Shown one piece after another: positions 45,030-62,764 of a stretch of DNA of 64,000 nt (positions within the stretch are counted from its first letter, which is position 1; the number at the start of each line of letters is the position of its first letter). The notes beneath the pieces were generated by a model. It did not search any database and was not told the origin of the DNA. It saw only the letters and a list, made by a program, of their open reading frames with translations. A program made the position numbers and the translations under genes. This DNA is from Notamacropus eugenii (lineage: Eukaryota; Chordata; Mammalia; Diprotodontia; Macropodidae). The stretch covers positions 276,957,206-277,021,205 of the forward strand of contig NC_092872.1 in the NCBI RefSeq assembly GCF_028372415.1. Direction: 5' to 3'.

Positions 45030-47529
45030 AAGTTTTCCATCTACATCGAAAGAGTGCAAATGGTCAGGGACCATTCTGATGACAAGTGTCACATGTTGAC
45101 AGACAAAAAAGCCTCTTTCATGTAGAACAAATTCATAAGAGGACAGTCAAAGAATCATCTCTGTAAGAATACAAAAGAACTGACCAGTGTAAAAACAGCA
45201 TAAACTGGGATAAATCTGAGGCAATGCTTGAATAAAGTTCCCTTGACTCAAAAAGCCTAAAACATCAGAGACATTATCAAAGTCTCAGAGCTATGTCGAT
45301 TTATGCAGGGGACAGTTAGAGAAGAGGACTAAGAACACACTTTCAACGTCCAGCTTTCTAGGTGTGTTTGAGACTTGCTTCATAAACAATTTGCATATAC
45401 AAGAACTCATAGAAAGCAATAATCCTGTTTTGTTGACTGGGGTGCACCCAGGGACTCTTGTTTATATGAATTTTGCCTCTAGTTGTAACTGAGTTTGGCG
45501 TGAATTGCAGACATTGACCAATGTTTTCTTTTGGGGGCCATGGACCATTAATAATGGAGTCTAGAAAACATGATATGTTTGAACTTTTACTGCACTAATT
45601 TTTTCATTGAATCTGCACAGCTGAGCAAAACAGGAATACCTGTATACAGACTGATAGTATGTCCTATATTAATTTGACCTGCACGTACATTTAGACATTT
45701 CACAGAAATGACGCTGTATCTCATGAACAGATACACAGCTCTGGTACATTTAACAGAAATAAGTGAACCACTTCATCATTTCTGTAGTTCAATATTATAT
45801 AATAAAGGCTTATAAATCGTTAGCAGAAAGAACTGTAAAACGCAGCAAGCTAAGAAAGGACAACATTTTGAGGTGTATTTGTCTTTGTCATGCAGCATAA
45901 CACCAACTTTGTTTTTTTGTTTTTTTAATAGGATGCCATGAATTTAAGGCACTTGCAACAATACCAAATAGCCAGGTCATGATCTAAACTATGGGACAGA
46001 TGAGTAACAGGATGATGGACAGAAGTGTTCAAGAATACTGACAATTAGGACCATTCAAGTCTACTCAGACCTAAACTCATTACACTGTTACAAAGAAGGA
46101 AACCAAAGGAGGATGCCATGAAACATCAGCAAAAAGAAAGTCATAGAAGTACCACAAAATATCAGCACGAAAATATCTATTTACATAAATATTTCTTTGT
46201 GGTCCTATTGTGAAAGAAAAACTGTTCGTGAATAATGTAGTTCTGAAATAAACCACAAATTACCTCTACTTTGGGAAATCAGTCCTAACATCCTGGTTTT
46301 CAATATGGTAGCTGACTTGGAATTTTTTAGTATGTTGTTGATTTGCTTACATAAAAGTGAGATTCAAATTAGGAAAACAAATCAATAACAGTAAGTTCAT
46401 AAATATTATTGTGTGTGTGCATGTGTAACTCATATGCATTCCTCCATCATTTTTAAGGAGAGAATAACTCTTGAAACTATATTTGCACTGGTGGTAAAAG
46501 ATCCTAACAGATTGGTATTAGAAGCTACATAGGTCAAATGTTATGTCCTAGGGGACATGAAGATATAAAGGTCATTTCTAGAATTTTCCCCTGGGAAAAT
46601 ATTCTTTTATGTGTTTGGTTCACCCCAAATAATGTGACATCCATTTCCTTAGCTGTTCATCAGTATCACTGTCAATAAACTCCCACAGAAAGCTCTTTCT
46701 CCGCAAACTTTGATGTATTCACAAGAAATTTAGCAAAACAAACAAGGACATTTCTTCTAGATACCACTACTACTACTACTCAATATTAGGTAGAAAACAG
46801 GGAGGGGGAAAGGAAGAGTTCAGAAATAGCGTGGAAAGTACTTTGTGGAAATTATGATTTTAGCCCTCAAGTCTTTGTGTCTGCATACAGACAGTATCTG
46901 AATCCTTAAATTCAGTGGTGAAGGTTATGTGGATTGGACATACATTTTTTTTTCGCTTGATATTAGTCATTCCTTTGTTGGTACACTCAAATCTGTTTCA
47001 GGCATTGCTGCAGGTAGTACAAAGCCACGAAATACACAAGCATCAGAGAGAATCTGTATAGTTAGTTTCATGATGCTCTGTGCTACTTTGTAGCTATTTT
47101 TAGTTAACTTTCAGAAACTGACCAAATGGACAATCATAGCAAAGACCCATGACAAGTAGGGGAGGGTCTCTATGCTGCTGAAATGTCATATGAGTTGTTG
47201 GGTTTTTTGGGGGGAGTGGTACTTTTTGTCCTCCTTTAGTGACTTTAGTGTTCTAGAAAATCTTGGGCAGGTTAAACTTTATTTTGAAAAATTCTTAACA
47301 CTCCCATTTTATTCCCTTTCCCTTTACTATTTAATGTAAAAGGGTCAGTTAAAAAAAATCTAAGCCAAATCAGAAGCAATGCTAGGGACGGAGAACTTTG
47401 AGACTAGGAACACAGTTTATTTTGTTTCATCAAGACCTCTGAAATCAGCAGGAGTAGGCTGGTTCTCTTTTAGAAATCATTTCATTAAATTGGGGGCTTA
47501 GAACTGTTTGGTGATGCTAATGTCCTTTA
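45030..47529 (-). other. PRKG1: Repeat-poor block of the putative PRKG1 3' UTR
   Basis: It is AT-rich and free of the L2, SINE and L1 landmarks that fill the rest of the window. This freedom from insertions supports transcribed, constrained sequence. No long ORF. Confidence 0.4.
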
Positions 47530-48050
47530 AAAAAATAAATCTAGCATTTACTTGTTTTTAACATTCATTTTAAAAAATGTTGAGTTCTGAATTATCTCCC
47601 TCTCTCCTGCCCTTCCCCATTCATACTGCTAATGTCTTTGAGAAGATTTGTTCCCTTTACAAATTTGGAAGGAAATAGAAAACATATTTTACAAGAATCA
47701 GGACAAAAGCATCCTAAAATTTTGGTTCAAAATATGGGTGTACCTGCATATGCAATAATATTTAAACCTGTCCCTCCTGCTGCTATATTTCAGAGAGTCC
47801 ATGTATATTTGTGCTTCTATGTAAATAAAAATAAATGTCATTGCATTTCTCAAGATGTCTGAAGACAAGAAATTTCAATGCAATGCATCATCTTCTAGAA
47901 CTTAAAATCATTTGACTTCTCTCAGACATTATCACACTTGATTACCTCAGATGAATCATTTACTTTTGGCTTCCTCTGCCTCTGCAATAAAAACTCACAC
48001 CAGCTTTCTTTCACACTATTCCAAACCCAGAAGAGAACCTGGTCGATATC
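47530..48050 (-). mobile_element. L1-like 3' end, antisense, inside the putative PRKG1 3' UTR
   Basis: TTTTTAACATTCATTTTAAA followed by TTGAGTTCTGAATTATCTCC resembles the reverse of the half-L1/L1 3' terminus at 58.03 kb. The sequence from 47790 to 48000 is also similar to 40310-40560. Confidence 0.5.
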
Positions 48051-48225
48051 GACTTACTGAAAATGTAGAACCCTGACTGGAGGGACTGTACTTCGTGCCA
48101 AAGTAAGATTTCAAAGGCTCATGGTCAAATGGACTAGATAAACTTCAGCAGGTTCTTTTGAGCACAAACAAACCTTCAAAATATCACTTAATCACACAAA
48201 ACCAGATCTGATTATATTAGGTTAT

Positions 48226-48284
48226 AAGCAGTGTGTGTGTGTGTGTATGTTTGTGTGTATGTGTGTGTGTGTGCGTGTGTGTGT
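48226..48284. repeat. Imperfect (TG)n tract in the putative PRKG1 3' UTR
   Basis: TG units with TA, TT and CG interruptions. On the gene strand it is (CA)n. Confidence 0.9.
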
Positions 48285-49174
48285 ATTCCCAATGTCTTTT
48301 AACTCAGTCTTTATGAGCTAAGTATTAAGTATTATCATTTTTTATCTTTTGGTTAAAATTTATAAAAATTGATTTCATCCCTGCCCAATACTCTTTCTCT
48401 TTATTCTAATACTCATGGGCTGATATCATTATATATAGTACCTTTGAAAAAAAAAACACAGACATTGAGCTGGTCAGATTCTTGTCTTCCTCCCTGCACT
48501 GACTTAGCTGTCTTTTCATTCCTGGCCAACAGTGATGCCAGCCTTGCTTGGTTCTGGAAAGTAAGACAAGAAGCTAGATTTATATGATTTTCTTCCTGAC
48601 TCCCTCTCTCCTTTTTCACAGACCAGGAGCTAAGGGGACGGGAAAGTGAATTATGACAAAAAGTTTAGTTTCATCACCTCAGTGTTAATATGTGTGTGAG
48701 TCTCTGGCTACCTGTGAAATGCATATGAAATGTTTGAGATGTGTGTTGGCTGGTTTACACATTGACATTTAAAGATGAAAAATATACATAGCACCTCTAG
48801 AGTGGTTTTTGTGGGGTGTTTTGATGGGTCTTATTTTTTCCTCTCAAAGAGAGGGGAGATCTTTAAAAAAATGAGAATAATTTTTAAAGCCTCAGTCTGA
48901 GGGCCTATTAAAGAATGAATAAAACCAATCAGCTGCCGACCTTCTAGCTCCAGGACCATTCTGCTAAATCATGAAATGGTTTTGTGAAGTTGTTTTTAAT
49001 CCAACCAAGCCTGTGGACCAAAAGGCAAAACAATAACAAACAAAACAAACAAACAAACAAAAAACCCCAAACCAGAAACCTCATGCATCTCATTGTCATT
49101 TGTGTATAAGAATATGTCCACATCTGCTATGATGATTTTCAGAAACCATTAGCAGAGTTGTGCTTTTATCTCCA

Positions 49175-49255
49175 TTTTGTAAAATTATTAAATGAGATAT
49201 TGGGAAAGCGCTTAGCACAATGCCTAGCACATAGTAGGCTCTTAATAAATGCTTG
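49175..49255 (+). mobile_element. MIR 3' end
   Basis: AAATGAGATATTGGGAAAGC, GCTTAGCACAATGCCTAGCA and GTAGGCTCTTAATAAATGC are the canonical MIR terminal block. Confidence 0.8.
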
Positions 49256-49916
49256 TTCCCTTCTCTTCCCCCTCCCATTTAAAATAGATGGTAAAGAAAA
49301 AAGGACAAATAAGCAAAAAAAAGATAAAAATATTCAGGCTTGTCATGACTACTACTAATATAATGGGTAGCACTGATTTGACATGAACTCTTTGACTAAT
49401 CAATTTGTGGTCCTTTTTTGTATAGACACTGGCCTGCAGTAAAAGACCCCTGTGTTCCTCTGTTGAAGAGTGTTGACACCCTGGCCACCCATACCATAGA
49501 GGACTACAGTACCCAATAAAGCACGATTTGATCCTACTGAGAATCTTAGCTGCAAGGTTCAGACCTAAGCTTGATTGAAATATTTCTTATACCATTTTTT
49601 TTTAATCTTTCAGATTATAACTAGAGCAAAGCAATATCGTTGATGTGGTAGAAAACATTTCTTTACTGGTGAAAAGGCTTTGCTTCAGGACCACCATGTC
49701 AACTGCAATTTTCAATTCAAACATAAAACATGTAGAGAGAGCATATTGTCATCTAAGCGATAAGTCCTAATGCCACTGGAGTGCTGTAGCAGCATCATCG
49801 ATCAAGGCATCATGGTGACCCCGAGCACGGATCTTCTCCCATTCCTTCAGGTTTGCTGGCAGCAGTGTCTCAGAAAAGCTGTCTTCAGCAAGGCAGAAGC
49901 AGGGAAGAAAAATGCA

Positions 49917-56880
<6,964 letters not shown>

Positions 56881-57304
56881 CTAGAAGCAAAAAGCAAATA
56901 AAAGAGAAAATAAGCGCACACACAAAACAAAACTGCTCCACACGAAGGGAGAGAGGTCAGTGGAATTCTAGAAGATGCGATTTCATTGATTTCAATCAGA
57001 GAATAAATACAAGGGACTTCTTGGGAATGTTGAAGTGAAATATGGGGAGAGTGACAAAAATGAAAAGAAATACTGGATTCCATCATCCTGTCTTCAAATG
57101 ATTCATTTGTGATAAGAACGACACAGACAACAAACTTTTCCAGGGAAGGAAGAATGATTAGGATCCAAACATTGTCTAGTTATGAATCAACCCTTACCAG
57201 ATTTCTCTTCCTCTGTCTTTTCTTATGATTTAAATACAGTATTATATTTATCTTACACAAGCCTGCTTGCTCTTATTCCTATAAGGAAGGCATTCTGAAC
57301 AAAG

Positions 57305-57540
57305 TTTTTATAATTCAGTTATTTTAGTCATGTGACTCATTTGGGATTTTCTTGGTAAAGGTACTGGAGTGGTTTGCCATTTCCTTTGCCAATGGGTCCA
57401 ATAGATCCTTTTCTTAGGCAATCAGAGGAGAAGTGACTTGCCCAGGGCCACACAGCTAGGTAGTGTCTGAGGCTGGATTAGAACTCAGGTCTTCCCTACT
57501 CCAGGCCCACTGCTTTATCCATTGAGCCACCAGCTACCTC
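57305..57540 (-). mobile_element. tRNA-derived SINE in PRKG1 intron
   Basis: GGATTTTCTTGGTAAAGGTA, GGAGTGGTTTGCCATTTCC, GGGCCACACAGCTAGGTAG and ATCCATTGAGCCACCAGCTA are the reversed SINE landmarks. Confidence 0.8.
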
Positions 57541-57679
57541 TCTGAAATAAGTAACATTCATTTTTTGTCACTTAGTCCCAACTTAGCCAGATCTGCTCAT
57601 CCATTGTCTCCAGGGCTATCTGGACACCTGAACAAACAGTCACATCATTAGTGGATCCAATCATTCAATAATGTAACCT

Positions 57680-57997
57680 GATGTCAGCTGTCTTTAAGTA
57701 CTTTAAGGCAGCATATGACTATCCCTTTTCATGCATCTGCTTCCCTACCTTCCCTGTGTTCTTTTCAAACTCAGCTCATCTCCCACCTTCTGTGGGAAAT
57801 TTCCTGGTTCTTCATATGCTGGTGTGTTCTCCTTTAGGATTGCCGACCTTCATTTGCTGTGTATGTATCTCAGATGCATCTGGCTATTACATACTCCCAC
57901 CACCCCAATGTGAGCTCTCTGAAGGGAGATACTCGTTCTCCCTATCTTGTGTCCCCAGCACAAAGCACACACATTGTAAGGGCTTAATAAAGAATAA
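57680..57997 (+). mobile_element. L2 LINE 3' end, plus strand, target of the half-L1 insertion
   Basis: CATCTCCCACCTTCTGTGGG, CCAATGTGAGCTCTCTGAAG and CCCCAGCACAAAGCACACAC, then GGCTTAATAAAGAATAAC, are the L2 3' end. The half-L1 target-site duplication begins at its last bases. Confidence 0.7.
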
Positions 57998-59014
57998 CGA
58001 TAATAACAACTTTTTTTTAAATTAAATTTATTTATTTAGCTTTTAACATTCATTTTCACAAAATTTTGGGTTCCAAATTTTCTCCCCTTTTATCCCCTCC
58101 CCCCCCCAAACACCAAGCATTCTAATTGCCCCTATGACCAATCTGCTCTCTCTTCTATCATCCCTCTCTGTCCTTGTCTCCATCTTCTCTTTTGTCCTGC
58201 AGGGCCAGATAGCTTTCTATACCCCTTTACCTGTATTTCTTATTTCCTAGTGGCAAGAACATTACTCGACAGTTGATCCTAACACTTTGAGTTCCAACTT
58301 CTTTACCTCCCTCCCTCTCCACCCCTTCCCTTTGGAAGGCAAGCAATTTAATATAGGCCAAATCTGTGTAGTTTTGCAAATGACTTTCATAATAGTTGTG
58401 TTGTATAGGACTAACTATATTTTCCTTCATCCTATCCTGTCCCCGATTACTTCTATTCTCTTTTGATCCTATCCCTCCCCATGAGTGTCAACCTTGAATT
58501 GTACTCTCCTCCCCTTCCCTCCCTTCTATCATCCCCCCCACCCTGCTTGTCCCCTTATCCCCCACTTTCCTGTATTGTGAGATAGGTTTTCATACCAAAA
58601 TGAGTGTGCATTTTATTCTTTCCTTTAGTGGAATGTGATGAGAGTAGACTTCATGTTTTTCTCTCACCTCCCCTCTTTATCCCTCCACTAATGAGTCTTT
58701 TGCTTGCCTCTTTTATGAGAGATAATTTGCCCCATTCAATTTCTCCCTTTCTCCTCCCAATATATTTCTCTCTCACTGCTTGATTTCATTTTTTTTTTAA
58801 GATATGATCCCATCCTCTTCAATTCACTCTGTGCACTTTGACTCTATGTATGTGTGCATGTGTGCATGTGTGTGTGTGTAATCCCACCCAGTACCCAGAT
58901 ACTGAAATGTTTCAAGAGTTACAAATATTGTCTTTCCATGTAGGAATGTAAACAGTTCAACTTTAGTAAGTCCCTTATGACTTCTCTTTGCTGTTCACCT
59001 TTTCATGGTTCTCT

Positions 59015-60103
59015 TCATTCTTGTGTTTGAAAGTCAAATTTTCTTTTCAGCTCTGGTCTTTTCATCAAGAATGCTTGAAAATCCTCTATTTCATTGAAAG
59101 ACCAATTTTTCCCCTGAAGTATTATACTCAGTTTTGCTGGGTAGGTGATTCTTGGTTTTAGTTGTAGTTCCTTTGACTTCTGGAATATCTTATTCCATGC
59201 CCTTCGATCCCTTAATGTAGAGGCTGCTAGATCTTGTGTTATCCTGATTGTATTTCCACAATACTTGAATTGTTTCTTTCTAGCTGCTTGCAATATTTTC
59301 TCCTTGACCAGGGAACTCTGGAATTTGGCCACAATGTTCCTAGGAGTTTCTCTTTTTGGATCTCTTTCAGGTGGTGTTCTGTGGATTCCTTGAATATTTA
59401 TTTTGCCCTCTGGTTCTAGAATCTCAGGGCAGTTTTCCTTGATAATTTCATGAAAGATGATGTCTAGGCTCTTCTTTAGATCATGGCTTTCAGGTAGTCC
59501 CATAATTTTTAAATTGTCTCTCCTGGATCTATTTTCCAGGTCAGTTGTTTTTCCAATGAGATATTTCACACTATCTTCCATTTTTCCATTCTTCTCGCTT
59601 TGTTTTGTGATTTCTTGCTTTCTCATAAAGTCCTTAGCCTCAATCTGTGCCATTCTAATTTTGAAAGAACTATTTTCTTCAGTGAGCTTTTGAATCTCCT
59701 TTTCCATTTGGCTAATTCTGCTTTTGAAAGCATTCATCTCCTCATTGGCTTTTTGAACCTCTTTTGCCAATTGAGTTAGGCTAGTTTTCAAGGTGTTATT
59801 TTCTTCAACATTTTTTTGGGTCTCCTTTAGCAGGGAGCTGATCTGCTGTTCATGCTTTGACTTCATGTCTCTCATTTCTCTTCCCAGCTTTTCCTCTACC
59901 TCTCTAACTTGATTTTCAAAATTCTTTTTGAGCTCTTCCATGGCCTGAGCCCATTGGGTGGGCTGGGACACAGAAGCCTTGATTTCTGTGTCTTTGCCTG
60001 ATGGTAAGCATTGTTCTTCCTCATCAGAAAGGAAGGGAGGAAATGCCTGTTCACCAAGAAAGTAACCTTCTACAGTCTTATTTCTTTTCCCTTTTCTGGG
60101 CAT
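59015..60103 (-). CDS. Half-L1 ORF1 protein, open, 362 residues
   Basis: L1-type ORF1 RNA-binding protein. The ATG is at 60103-60101. Layout: a basic N-terminus (MPRKGKRNKT), a long heptad-rich coiled coil at about 52-160 (the trimerisation region in L1 ORF1p), an RRM-like domain beginning near NRSRRDNLKIMGLPES (192-206) and continuing through NIVAKFQSS (257-264), and a C-terminal domain with YPAKLSI (321-327). I see no disabling change. In the family the protein coats its RNA and is a nucleic-acid chaperone. It is transposon-encoded, not a host gene. Confidence 0.9.
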   Translation of the reverse strand: MPRKGKRNKTVEGYFLGEQAFPPFLSDEEEQCLPSGKDTEIKASVSQPTQWAQAMEELKKNFENQVREVEEKLGREMRDMKSKHEQQISSLLKETQKNVEENNTLKTSLTQLAKEVQKANEEMNAFKSRISQMEKEIQKLTEENSSFKIRMAQIEAKDFMRKQEITKQSEKNGKMEDSVKYLIGKTTDLENRSRRDNLKIMGLPESHDLKKSLDIIFHEIIKENCPEILEPEGKINIQGIHRTPPERDPKRETPRNIVAKFQSSLVKEKILQAARKKQFKYCGNTIRITQDLAASTLRDRRAWNKIFQKSKELQLKPRITYPAKLSIILQGKNWSFNEIEDFQAFLMKRPELKRKFDFQTQE

Positions 60104-60479
60104 TTTCTCAGCCAGTGACTTGACCTCTGAATATTCTCCTCACACCCACCTCGCCTCCTGATGCTCCCAGACAGAGTTTGGGGTCTGAGATTCAAATGCT
60201 GTTTCCAGCCTTAGGGCTTTTGGCGGGGGCAGGGCTGCTATTCAGTGTGACATTAAGATCAGGTGCTGAGGTTGGGGCAGGGCCGCCTCTCAGGCTCAGT
60301 TCCTTCAGGGGGTTTATGCAAAGACCTTCCACAATGGATCCAGGCTCCTGCCCCCTTGGGGAGCCCCGGTCTGCAGCCGCCTCTCAGCTTCTACCTTCCC
60401 GGGGGGGGGCCTGAGTTATGGGGGCACCCCACTCCCCTCTCGACCCGCCAAAGAGACTCTGTCACTGACCCCCGTCACC

Positions 60480-60789
60480 TGTGGGTGGAGGGACTTGTGC
60501 GGCCGCTGGAGATCCTGTCCCTGAAGCCTGCTCGGATCTGTACCTCTCGGTGCCGAGGCCGTGGCAGGTCTGGGCTGGGATCCGCTTCTGCAGCACGACG
60601 GACCTTTTGCGAGAGGTTTGCAGGTCCCTCTGTGGGTGGAGGGACCCGCGTGGCCGCTGGAGATCCCGTCCCTGAAGCCTGGTCGGCTCTTTTCCTCTTG
60701 GTGCCGCGGCTGCGGCAGGGCTACACTCAGCTCCCAGTCCCGGCGCCCAGCCCGCAGCGCAAAGGACCCCCCGTGAGAGGTTTGCAGGT
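60480..60789 (-). repeat. Two tandem ~151-base monomers in the half-L1 5' UTR
   Basis: The segments at 60480-60630 and 60631-about 60789 share TGTGGGTGGAGGGAC at their starts, the GGCCGCTGGAGATCC and GTCCCTGAAGCCTG blocks, and a GTTTGCAGGTC block at their ends. This resembles the promoter monomers of some rodent L1s. The plus-strand copy has one equivalent unit. Confidence 0.75.
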
Positions 60790-60921
60790 CTCTCCGGAAC
60801 AGAAATCTCCCTTGCTCCAATGTTCCGTGGCCTCTGGGTGCAGAATTTGCCATGAGTTACTTCCCTGTAGCCGTTCTATGGGTTGTGGGTTCGGAGCTAT
60901 GTGTATGTGCGTCTTTCTACT

Positions 60922-60933
60922 CCGCCATCTTGG
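60922..60933 (-). promoter_or_regulatory. YY1-like motif at the half-L1 5' end
   Basis: CCAAGATGGCGG lies about 12 bases from the element's start. An equivalent AAGATGGC element near +12 of human L1 binds YY1 and sets the start site. The function here is inference by analogy. Confidence 0.6.
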
Positions 60934-61099
60934 CTCCGCCCCTTCGATAATAACAACTTAATAACTCACTGAGCAACTGACGCACTTGTTCCCCTTGGCC
61001 CCAGAAGGCCAAATTAGAGGCAGTAGGTAGAGCAGGCAAATAGGCAAATTTAGTCTTGATGGGGGGGACAAAGAAAATATCCCAACCACTAGGGTTGTT

Positions 61100-61385
61100 T
61101 GGAAATGGAATTTCTTTGAAAGGTCATTAACTTAGAGTTGAAAAGGAGCTCAGAGGCCATAGTCCAATCTCCTCTTGTGAAGAAGGAGAATTGAGGTCAA
61201 GACCAGTTTTGTGGCTTGCCTAGGGTCATAGTTAGGGGAAGGAGAGGGCTCTGGGTTCCTTCTTATGGGAGATTTGCAAACAAATGCTGGATGACCATTA
61301 CTTGGGAATGTTGTAGTTGCCATTCTTAGGTATCAATTAGAGCAGATGGCCACTGAGACCCTTTACATGTTAATGGTCCAAGGAC
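61100..61385 (-). mobile_element. CORE-SINE and CR1/L3 remnants in PRKG1 intron
   Basis: AGGAGCTCAGAGGCCATAGT followed by TTGCCTAGGGTCATAGTTAG is SINE-like. ACAAATGCTGGATGACCATT through GAGCAGATGGCCACTGAGAC resembles the L3 3' end in reverse. Confidence 0.55.
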
Positions 61386-61919
61386 TTATATAATATTTAC
61401 TTACAAATATCAAGGTTATTATATGTGTTAACAAACAGCATCTCACCAAGCCTTGCTGTAGTAGGCAGATCTATTTGAACAATTTTAAAATTTCCTTGAG
61501 TACCATGGAATAATTATAAATTTTGACTTTGATATAACCAAATTTAGCATGAAAATACCTCCCTAACTCCAATTTAATACAAATCCCAACACTGAGACAC
61601 TCAGAGTACCAAAAATTTTCTGATTTTTCAACCCAGTGGGATTTTTGAGATCAGAGACTATTTTTTCTTTTTGTTTTCTTTTCTTTTTTTAAGTGGCACT
61701 TGAAACAGAGCCTAGGACATAGTAAAGGCTTGATAAAACTTGAATTTAAACGCACTTTTAAGAATAAGTACACTGTTTCTTTGCATCAAATTGAACAACT
61801 GAACTAGTTTTGGGTAGGATGAGTTAATGTTGAGAATCCTCTGAGCTACATCATTTTTCTAAAGTCCTCAAAATACTTTCCCCAAGGAAATTAAAACATC
61901 ATTCGATTTAATTTTTCAA

Positions 61920-62545
61920 ACAATTATCAACTATTGTGTTCTATACATTGTAGTACGAACAGGGCATACAAAGACAAAAATGACATGATTCCTATCTTCA
62001 GAGAACTTACATTCTATCAGGGTACAAATAAAAAAATACAAATTATAGGGAGGGAGATGGTGTTAATAACTGGAGGAATTAGGAAAAATTTATGCAGGAA
62101 GCAGCACCTCAAATACTTTGAATTGGGCTAGAATTTCTGTAAGTTGGATGTGAGAAGTCTGGGGACTGCAGACATAGGAGACCACTTGTTCAAATGTGTA
62201 GAAGCAGAAGGACTGTCACATATAGAAAACAACTACCAGGCTGGTTTGCCTTGGACACAAAGGGGATGAAGGAGAGAAAAAAGGAAAACTGGAAAGGGAG
62301 GTGAAAACAAGCTTGAGAAAAGCCTCAAATGCCAGGGTAAAGACTTAATATTTTCTTCCTAGATCTACTAGGGAGCCATTTATATGTTTGAGGATCAGCG
62401 GTTCATATAGTCATGTATATACTTTAGGAACATGAATTTGTCAAGTACATGGAAAGTGGATTGATAATACAAAAGACTAGAGACAGGAAGACCAACTAGA
62501 AAGGGCTTGAACTCCAGCAGGGCTTTGTGAGAAGAGGGAAGTGGA
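61920..62545 (-). mobile_element. L2 LINE 3' region, antisense
   Basis: Shows the reversed L2 3' sequence (CAACTATTGTGTTCTATACA near the end of the element, then TTCAGAGAACTTACATTCTA) and the ORF-derived block with CCATTTATATGTTTGAGGAT. It is old and diverged, and interrupted at its far end by a SINE. Confidence 0.65.
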
Positions 62546-62574
62546 TAGATGTAACAGGTGTTGTGGAGGTTGGA

Positions 62575-62760
62575 TCAATCAGGATTGTGTTCATCCTTCA
62601 TTGCCAAAGAAGACCATTCCATCAGAGAAGTGATTAAATGACTTGCACTTGACTTTGTTTTGAGTGAGTGAGGACTGTGCAGGCCAACAGCCTCACTTCT
62701 CCAGAGTCATCTGAATCCAGTGACTTGATATTCCTCAGGATGACTGGAGATGTCTGTCTA
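62575..62760 (-). mobile_element. SINE 3' part with RTE-like tail, minus strand
   Basis: Reverse complement of the same 3' module as at 35.4-35.6 kb: GTTCATCCTTCATTGCCAAA is the tail, followed by the ACTTGCACTTGACTTTGTTT and CAGAGTCATCTGAATCC blocks. It sits inside the PRKG1 intron and within a long antisense L2 region. Confidence 0.75.
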
Positions 62761-62764
62761 CATC

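Larger units (their letters stand above)
44930..49916 (-). other. PRKG1: Putative long 3' UTR of PRKG1
   Basis: About 5 kb of mostly AT-rich DNA without plausible ORFs follow the stop. 44.9-47.5 kb looks repeat-free and ends at an AATAAA on the gene strand at 44935-44940. Several other TTTATT hexamers on the plus strand (for example 47278-47283 and 48400-48405) could be earlier poly(A) sites. The segment includes an L1-like stretch (about 47.5-48.05 kb), a (TG)n tract and a MIR 3' end, so part of it may instead lie downstream of the mRNA. Confidence 0.45.
58013..60944 (-). mobile_element. Full-length half-L1 (HAL1-type) retrotransposon in a PRKG1 intron
   Basis: It is bounded by a perfect 15-base target-site duplication (CGATAATAACAACTT at 57998-58012 and 60945-60959). 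Read on the minus strand: a GC-rich 5' UTR (60104-60944) beginning GGGGCGGAGCCAAGATGGCG, an open ORF1 (59015-60103), then a pyrimidine/purine-biased 3' UTR (about 58020-59014) with a (CA)n tract, and an A-rich tail. There is no ORF2: the ORF1 stop runs directly into 3' UTR at the same junction as in the plus-strand copy at 41.57-44.36 kb. That is the definition of half-L1 elements, which are known from mammals including opossum and depend on L1 enzymes in trans. It lies in the same orientation as PRKG1 and inserted into the 3' end of an older L2. Confidence 0.9.
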
